Below are positions 59,353 through 64,000 of a stretch of DNA of 64,000 bases, one piece after another. Position 1 is the stretch's first letter; every line of letters begins with the position of its first letter. The DNA is taken from contig JAHRFD010000022.1 of NCBI GenBank assembly GCA_020882975.1, positions 1 to 64,000 of the forward strand, given 5' to 3'. The stretch is from Microcoleus sp. EPA2. GTDB taxonomy: Bacteria; Cyanobacteriota; Cyanobacteriia; Cyanobacteriales; Microcoleaceae. Both the position numbers and the translations under genes were made by a program. The notes below the pieces were generated by a model. That model did not search any database, was not told the origin of the DNA, and saw only the letters and a list, made by a program, of their open reading frames with translations.

Positions 59353-61212
59353 ATGGCTCAAATCCTACTCCAGACCGTTTGGTTTATACCTTGCTATCCA
59401 CTTATCGGCGGAGTTCTGTCGATACTGTGGTTTCCGGCTGTCACCCGGCGCACGGGGCCAAGACCATCCGGTTATCTTAATGCCATATTCACATTCCTTG
59501 CTTTCGTACACGGCGTCGTCGCCCTCACAGCTATCTGGAACCAACCAGCACAACAACAGTTCATTCCCTGGCTGAATGTTGCAGGTTTAGACTTAACCAT
59601 TCCCGTCGAAATCTCTAGTGTCACCGTCGGGGCGACAGTTTTGGTTACGGGACTGAACTTGCTGGCGCAGATTTATGCCTTTGGTTACATGGAAATGGAC
59701 TGGGGCTGGGCTAGGTTCTTTTCCCTGATGGGGCTGTTTGAAGCGGGGATGTGTGGCTTAGTGCTGTGCAATTCCCTCTTTTTCAGTTACATGATTTTGG
59801 AAGTTCTCACTTTGGGCACCTACCTGCTAGTCGGGCTGTGGTTCAATCAGTCTTTGGTGGTTACAGGAGCTCGCGATGCTTTCTTAACCAAGCGGGTAGG
59901 AGATTTATTCCTGCTGATGGGAGTAGTCGCCATTCTGCCACTGGCGGGAACTTGGAATTTTGATGAGTTGGCCCTGTGGGCTCAAACAGCGAACCTCGAC
60001 CCCACTGTAGCCGCGCTGTTGGCCTTGGCTTTGATTGCCGGCCCCATGGGCAAATGCGCGCAGTTTCCCTTGCACCTGTGGCTGGATGAAGCGATGGAAG
60101 GACCTCTGCCAGCCACAATTTTGCGGAATACTGTAGTTGTGGAAACCGGTGCTTGGATTTTGATTAAGTTGCAGCCGGTGATTGCTTTGTCGTCGATTGG
60201 GGTGACAACAACTATTGTTGTGGGTGCAGCGACGGCGGTGGGTGCTTCCTTAATTGCGATCGCCCAAATCGACATCAAGCGCACGCTTTCATATATAGTT
60301 AGCTCATACATGGGCTTAGTATTTATCGCCGTCGGCACGGGACAAGCCGAAACCGCCCTGACATTGATCTTTGCCTACAGCTTAGCCATGGGTTTGTTGG
60401 TAATGAGCATTGGTTCGGTAGTTTGGAACAGCATCACTCAGGATGTCCGTTCTCTCGGCGGTTTGTGGAGAAAACGTCCGATATCGGCAATATCGTTTCT
60501 TGTCGGTAGCGCTGGATTGGTGGGACTGCCGCCCTTCGGCTGTTTCTGGGCTTTGGAAGAATTCACATCGGGGCTGGCGGAATCTCATCCTTTCTTGTTA
60601 GGAATAGTTTTGTTTGTCAACGGCGTCACTGCTTTTGGGTTAGTGCGCGTCTTCGGTTTAGTTTTCGGTGGCAAACCAAAGCAAATGACCGAACGTTCGC
60701 CGGAAGTTCACTGGCCTTTTATTTTGCCAATGATGGTGTTAATGGGCTTTACTTTGCACGTTCCGCATTTTTTGGCAGCGTGGCAGCTATTGCCCGTGGC
60801 AAGTTTGAATTATACCGCAACTGGATTGTTAGTTTTGTCAACGGCGATCGGCATCGGTACGGGAGCTTTGGTTTACTTGAACGAAAAATGGGAAAAACCA
60901 GTGCGAATTGGTTCCGAAGCCCTGCAAGACTTTTTTGCTTACGACTTTTACACCGCCAAACTTTATCGCGTGACAGTGATATTTGCCGTCGGTTTAGTGG
61001 CTCAAGTTATCTCTTGGATAGATCGCAATTTGGTTGATGGGTTCGTAAATCTCATAGGTTTTGCAACAGTTTTCGGCGGGCAAAGCCTCAAGTACAACGT
61101 TAACGGTCAAACTCAGTTTTATGCCCTAACAATTCTGTTCGGAGTTGCCCTATTGGGGCTGATAGTAAGCTGGCCGCTGCTAGCTCGACTTTCGCTGATT
61201 GTGGGCGGGTAA
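59353..61212 (+). CDS. ndhF3: NDH-1 subunit NdhF3 (CO2-uptake complex)
   Basis: A 619-residue proton-pumping membrane subunit (start ATG 59353, MAQILLQTVWF; a GTG lies 6 bp upstream). It has about sixteen hydrophobic helices and motifs such as GYMEMDWGWARFFSLMGLFEAGM, CNSLFFSYMILEVLTLGTYLLVG, ARDAFLTKRVGDLFLLMG, KCAQFPLHLWLDEAMEGPLPATILRN and IAQIDIKRTLSY. These match the NdhF3 group more than NdhF1 or NdhF4 as I remember them. NdhF3 and NdhD3 with CupA form NDH-1MS, the inducible high-affinity CO2-hydration complex of thylakoids. The next genes are a carbonic anhydrase and ndhD3; cupA, if present, is beyond the window. Confidence 0.82.
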   Translation: MAQILLQTVWFIPCYPLIGGVLSILWFPAVTRRTGPRPSGYLNAIFTFLAFVHGVVALTAIWNQPAQQQFIPWLNVAGLDLTIPVEISSVTVGATVLVTGLNLLAQIYAFGYMEMDWGWARFFSLMGLFEAGMCGLVLCNSLFFSYMILEVLTLGTYLLVGLWFNQSLVVTGARDAFLTKRVGDLFLLMGVVAILPLAGTWNFDELALWAQTANLDPTVAALLALALIAGPMGKCAQFPLHLWLDEAMEGPLPATILRNTVVVETGAWILIKLQPVIALSSIGVTTTIVVGAATAVGASLIAIAQIDIKRTLSYIVSSYMGLVFIAVGTGQAETALTLIFAYSLAMGLLVMSIGSVVWNSITQDVRSLGGLWRKRPISAISFLVGSAGLVGLPPFGCFWALEEFTSGLAESHPFLLGIVLFVNGVTAFGLVRVFGLVFGGKPKQMTERSPEVHWPFILPMMVLMGFTLHVPHFLAAWQLLPVASLNYTATGLLVLSTAIGIGTGALVYLNEKWEKPVRIGSEALQDFFAYDFYTAKLYRVTVIFAVGLVAQVISWIDRNLVDGFVNLIGFATVFGGQSLKYNVNGQTQFYALTILFGVALLGLIVSWPLLARLSLIVGG

Positions 61213-61416
61213 ACATTTGAGAGTTGACAGTTGACAGTTCAGGAATTACGCAGTAATAACCTAATTATGTCATTGTTTTTAAACAGTTAACCGAGGACAG
61301 CGAAGTTTGTAAGGAGGGATAAAGTTTAAGATTTTAGGTGACACTTTTAATCTAAAATCTTAAAATCATGAATTCTTGAATCAAGATTTCAAACATTCTC
61401 TCTAAAGGCAGCATCA

Positions 61417-62130
61417 ATGAATCCAAATAACGGAAAATTCAATCTTTCCCGGCGCAATTCTCTCAAATTTGTCGCAGGTGCGATCGGTACAGGGATACTA
61501 GCAGCAAAAGTAGGCGCTGATGTCGCTGCACCCGAACCAGCCATTGCTCAAAATGAGTTGACTCCCGATGCAGCCATGAAAAAGTTAATGGACGGGAACA
61601 AGCGGTTTGTGGACAAAAAACGTCAAAGTCCCAACCAAGACTTACCCCGCCTCCTGGAAGTTGCTATAGCTCAAAAACCTTTTGCTGCGATTCTCGGCTG
61701 TGCAGATTCCCGCTTTCCTTCCGAGATTATATTCGATCAAGGATTAGGAGATTTATTTGTCTGTCGCGTGGCCGGAAATGTGGCTACCCCAGAAGAAATT
61801 GGCAGTCTGGAATTTGGCACGCTGGTATTGGGAGCAAAAGTGCTGGTGGTAATCGGGCATAAAAGATGCGGCGCCGTAGATGCCACCATCAAAGGTGCTC
61901 AAGTTCCCGGTCAAATTGGCAGTTTGCTCGACGCAATTAAGCCGGCTGTCGAAAGCTCGAAAAATACAGCGGGCGATCGCTTGGAAAATGCCTCAAAAGC
62001 CAATGTTGTGCTGCAAACTAACAGGTTGAAAGCATCTCCAGTCATCTCTAAGTTAATTGCTGAGAATAAACTGAAAGTTGTTGGCGGATACTATGATTTA
62101 GATACGGGCGCAGTCAATATCATGGTTTAG
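61417..62130 (+). CDS. Tat-exported beta-carbonic anhydrase (EcaB-like)
   Basis: A 237-residue beta-CA. The leader SRRNSLKFVAG carries the twin-arginine motif, a hydrophobic stretch and a cleavage site near PAIAQ. The catalytic domain has Cys95-x-Asp97-x-Arg99 (ILGCADSRF), FVCRVAGNVATPEEIGSLEFG, and His148-x-x-Cys151 (IGHKRCGAV), all needed for zinc and catalysis. Size matches Synechocystis EcaB, reported to work with NDH-1 CO2-uptake complexes. Here the gene is inserted between ndhF3 and ndhD3 on the same strand, 204 bp after one and 289 bp before the other, strong context for a role in CO2/bicarbonate conversion in the lumen or periplasm. Confidence 0.92.
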   Translation: MNPNNGKFNLSRRNSLKFVAGAIGTGILAAKVGADVAAPEPAIAQNELTPDAAMKKLMDGNKRFVDKKRQSPNQDLPRLLEVAIAQKPFAAILGCADSRFPSEIIFDQGLGDLFVCRVAGNVATPEEIGSLEFGTLVLGAKVLVVIGHKRCGAVDATIKGAQVPGQIGSLLDAIKPAVESSKNTAGDRLENASKANVVLQTNRLKASPVISKLIAENKLKVVGGYYDLDTGAVNIMV

Positions 62131-62419
62131 TCTTAAACAGTGGACAGTGGACAGTGGACAGTTAAAAGGAAGAGATTCTGATGTGAGATGTACGGGTTCA
62201 TTAGTATATGCAGTCATTACTATGAAGTCCGACCTCTGACGCAACTGGTTAGCTCTTAATACTCTTAATAAGATTTTGGCTTCAATAACTACTGACTGGT
62301 GACTGCTGACTAATGACTACTATCCACTGAAATTGACAATTGAGTATTGATGCTTAATAACTGTCAACTGTCCACTGTCAACTGTCCATTGTCAATTAAT
62401 TCTTCACTCTTGACACATT
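62131..62419. repeat. CAGTGGA/GTCAACT short repeats before ndhD3
   Basis: Direct CAGTGGACAGTGGACAGT units near 62140 and their inverted relatives CTGTCAACTGTCCACTGTC near 62352 can pair over a ~200-bp loop. No gene is present. The spacing suggests the carbonic anhydrase gene entered an older ndhF3-ndhD3 unit along with repeat DNA (inference). Confidence 0.6.
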
Positions 62420-63970
62420 ATGCTTAGTACCTTGCTCTGGTTGCCCGCGTTGGGCGCTGCGGTAGTCGGGTTCCTACCCGGAAACATCAATGGGATGCGT
62501 TTGCGCTCCATTGCCTCGGCTTTTGCTGCTGCTGTTTTCCTGTTAAATATCTGGCTGCTGGCTCAGTTCGATCCAGCCAATTCGGGATTGCAATTTCAAG
62601 AATATTTGCCTTGGATTCCGCAATTAGGTTTGAGCTACAACTTAGGTATTGATGGGTTGTCTTTGCCACTGTTAGTTCTCAGTTCATTACTGACGCTATT
62701 AGTCATTTACGGCACGGGCCAAGAGATGGAACGTCCCCAGCTTTACTACGCATTGATTTTGCTAATCAATGCTGGTATTGCCGGAGCTTTGATGTCTCAA
62801 AATTTGCTGCTGTTTGTACTGTTTTACGAAATAGAATTAATTCCTTTTTATCTGTTGATTGCGATTTGGGGCGGCAAGCAGAGAGAATATGCTGCGATGA
62901 AGTTTCTAATCTATACCGCAGTTTCGGGACTTTTGGTGCTGGGCTCATTTTTGGGTATTGCTTGGTTGAGCGGTTCTTTAAACTTCGATTACAGCGCCAT
63001 TAATACTCAAGAATTTCCCCTAAAAGCGCAGTTGATACTGTTAACAATTCTGCTGATTGGGTTGGGAATTAAAATTCCCTTGGTGCCGCTACACACTTGG
63101 CTACCGGATGCTTATGTGGAAGCTTCTCCAGCCACAGCAATTCTGTTGGGCGGTATTTTGGCAAAGTTGGGAACTTACGGTTTAGTCAGGTTCGGGTTGC
63201 AGATGTTTCCTGAAACTTGGACAATTATTGCTCCTGGTTTAGCGATTATCGGCACGGTGAGCGTGATGTATGGTGCTTTGAGTGCGATCGCCCAAAGAGA
63301 CATCAAACGCATGGTAGCCTATAGTTCGATCGGACATATGGGATACATCCTGGTAGCCTGTGCAGCGGGCACGAAACTCGCGTTAATCGGTGCTGTCGGG
63401 CAAATGGTAAGCCACGGCTTGATTTTAGCTTTGCTATTTTATTTAGTAGGCATCATCGAAACCAAAGTCGGCACGCGGGATTTGGACGTGCTCAACGGCT
63501 TGATGAATCCGATGCGGGGTTTACCGACGGCAAGTTCGCTGTTAGTTTTGGGTGGGATGGCAAGTGCTGGTATTCCTGGTTTGGTCGGTTTTATTGCCGA
63601 ATTTTTAGTATTTCAGGGCAGTTTTTCTATCTTTCCAATTCCCACTTTAATCTGCATTTTAGCTTCGGGTTTAACAGCCGTTTACTTTGTAATTCTACTC
63701 AATCGCACCTGTTTTGGGAAGTTGGATAACGCTACGGCTTACTATCCTCCTGTTACCTTTGGCGAAAATATGCCAGCCCTGGTTTTGGCGGGTATCATTT
63801 TTGTTTTGGGAATTCAGCCTGGCTGGTTGCTCAAGTGGAGTGAATCGACTACAAATGCGATCGTTGGTACTCTTCCGGCTGACAGAAATGCTCAAGTAGC
63901 TATTAGTTATTCCCTAAAAAACTCGGCGATTGAAATCGCGTCGTGGACTAAGAAATTAACTGGTTCCTAG
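62420..63970 (+). CDS. ndhD3: NDH-1 subunit NdhD3 (CO2-uptake complex)
   Basis: A 516-residue proton-pumping subunit with about fourteen helices. Motifs include LSYNLGIDGLSLPLLVLSSL, LLLFVLFYEIELIPFYLLIAIWGG (the buried Glu), LIGLGIKIPLVPLHTWLPDAYVEASPATAILL, AIAQRDIKRMVAYSSIGHMGYIL and MASAGIPGLVGFIAEFLVFQGSF. Position after ndhF3 supports NdhD3, but separation from NdhD4 by sequence alone is not certain. It pairs with NdhF3 in the NDH-1MS CO2-uptake complex. The gene ends 30 bp before the window edge; cupA would be expected next. Confidence 0.82.
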   Translation: MLSTLLWLPALGAAVVGFLPGNINGMRLRSIASAFAAAVFLLNIWLLAQFDPANSGLQFQEYLPWIPQLGLSYNLGIDGLSLPLLVLSSLLTLLVIYGTGQEMERPQLYYALILLINAGIAGALMSQNLLLFVLFYEIELIPFYLLIAIWGGKQREYAAMKFLIYTAVSGLLVLGSFLGIAWLSGSLNFDYSAINTQEFPLKAQLILLTILLIGLGIKIPLVPLHTWLPDAYVEASPATAILLGGILAKLGTYGLVRFGLQMFPETWTIIAPGLAIIGTVSVMYGALSAIAQRDIKRMVAYSSIGHMGYILVACAAGTKLALIGAVGQMVSHGLILALLFYLVGIIETKVGTRDLDVLNGLMNPMRGLPTASSLLVLGGMASAGIPGLVGFIAEFLVFQGSFSIFPIPTLICILASGLTAVYFVILLNRTCFGKLDNATAYYPPVTFGENMPALVLAGIIFVLGIQPGWLLKWSESTTNAIVGTLPADRNAQVAISYSLKNSAIEIASWTKKLTGS

Positions 63971-64000
63971 GCTCTGCCTGGGAACCGAGATCCAGAGGCT

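Overview
The window comes from a filamentous, probably non-heterocystous cyanobacterium of the Oscillatoriales (Microcoleus/Oscillatoria-like; the genus is inference). The evidence is the very frequent HIP1 octamer (GCGATCGC), a full-length hetR, NDH-1 CO2-uptake subunits, a PAP/fibrillin protein, a DUF3134 protein, a DUF92/VTE6-like protein, the cyanobacterial 2-oxoglutarate decarboxylase / succinic semialdehyde dehydrogenase pair, and many heptanucleotide tandem repeats typical of filamentous cyanobacteria. No rRNA, tRNA or CRISPR array was recognised.

Layout. 1-3.4 kb: the tail of an IS630-type transposase, then a run of small exported proteins of unknown function, the last with a PPC domain. 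3.4-9.2 kb: Uma2 nuclease, YgiT-like protein, TPR protein, two tandem lipase-like hydrolases, VOC protein, DUF92 protein. 9.2-11.7 kb: hetR, preceded on the same strand by two duplicated small PatX-like genes; one copy encodes the exact ERGSGR inhibitor motif. 11.7-18.6 kb: FAD oxidoreductase, then cysC and a Wza/Wzc exopolysaccharide export pair. 19-22.2 kb: the two-gene TCA-cycle bypass. 22.2-25.1 kb: small accessory genes, including a HigB/RelE-type toxin gene split by a 443-bp IS200/IS605-like, possibly omega-RNA (HEARO)-bearing element placed exactly in front of ATGA. 25.2-32 kb: a five-gene operon of unrecognised, partly membrane-associated proteins, including one with a HEPN-like motif, divergent from an HTH-STAND ATPase with three direct repeats between them; this is the best candidate for an undescribed conflict or defence system. 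32-38.6 kb: housekeeping singletons, then a three-gene DUF262 / DUF3696-ATPase / third-protein module whose third gene has an in-frame TGA. 38.6-47.7 kb: GHL10-like protein, Fe-S PD-(D/E)XK nuclease, orphan ParD-like antitoxin, an internally deleted IS5-type element, and an 1866-residue Ser/Thr-kinase-STAND-GAF-histidine-kinase fusion. 47.8-55.5 kb: oxidoreductase / acetoacetate-decarboxylase-like pair, integrase and IS debris, palindromic repeats, fibrillin, a long heptamer array, a GT4 glycosyltransferase. 55.9-64 kb: DUF3134, mraY, a GT2 glycosyltransferase, then ndhF3 - Tat-exported beta-carbonic anhydrase - ndhD3.

Small repeats shape much of the region. Heptamer arrays supply or abut the stop codons of three minus-strand genes. 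Palindromic or G/C-rich elements are inserted in frame into at least three proteins. A roughly 72-bp MITE-like family occurs three times. All functions are read from sequence and remembered family features; no database search was run.
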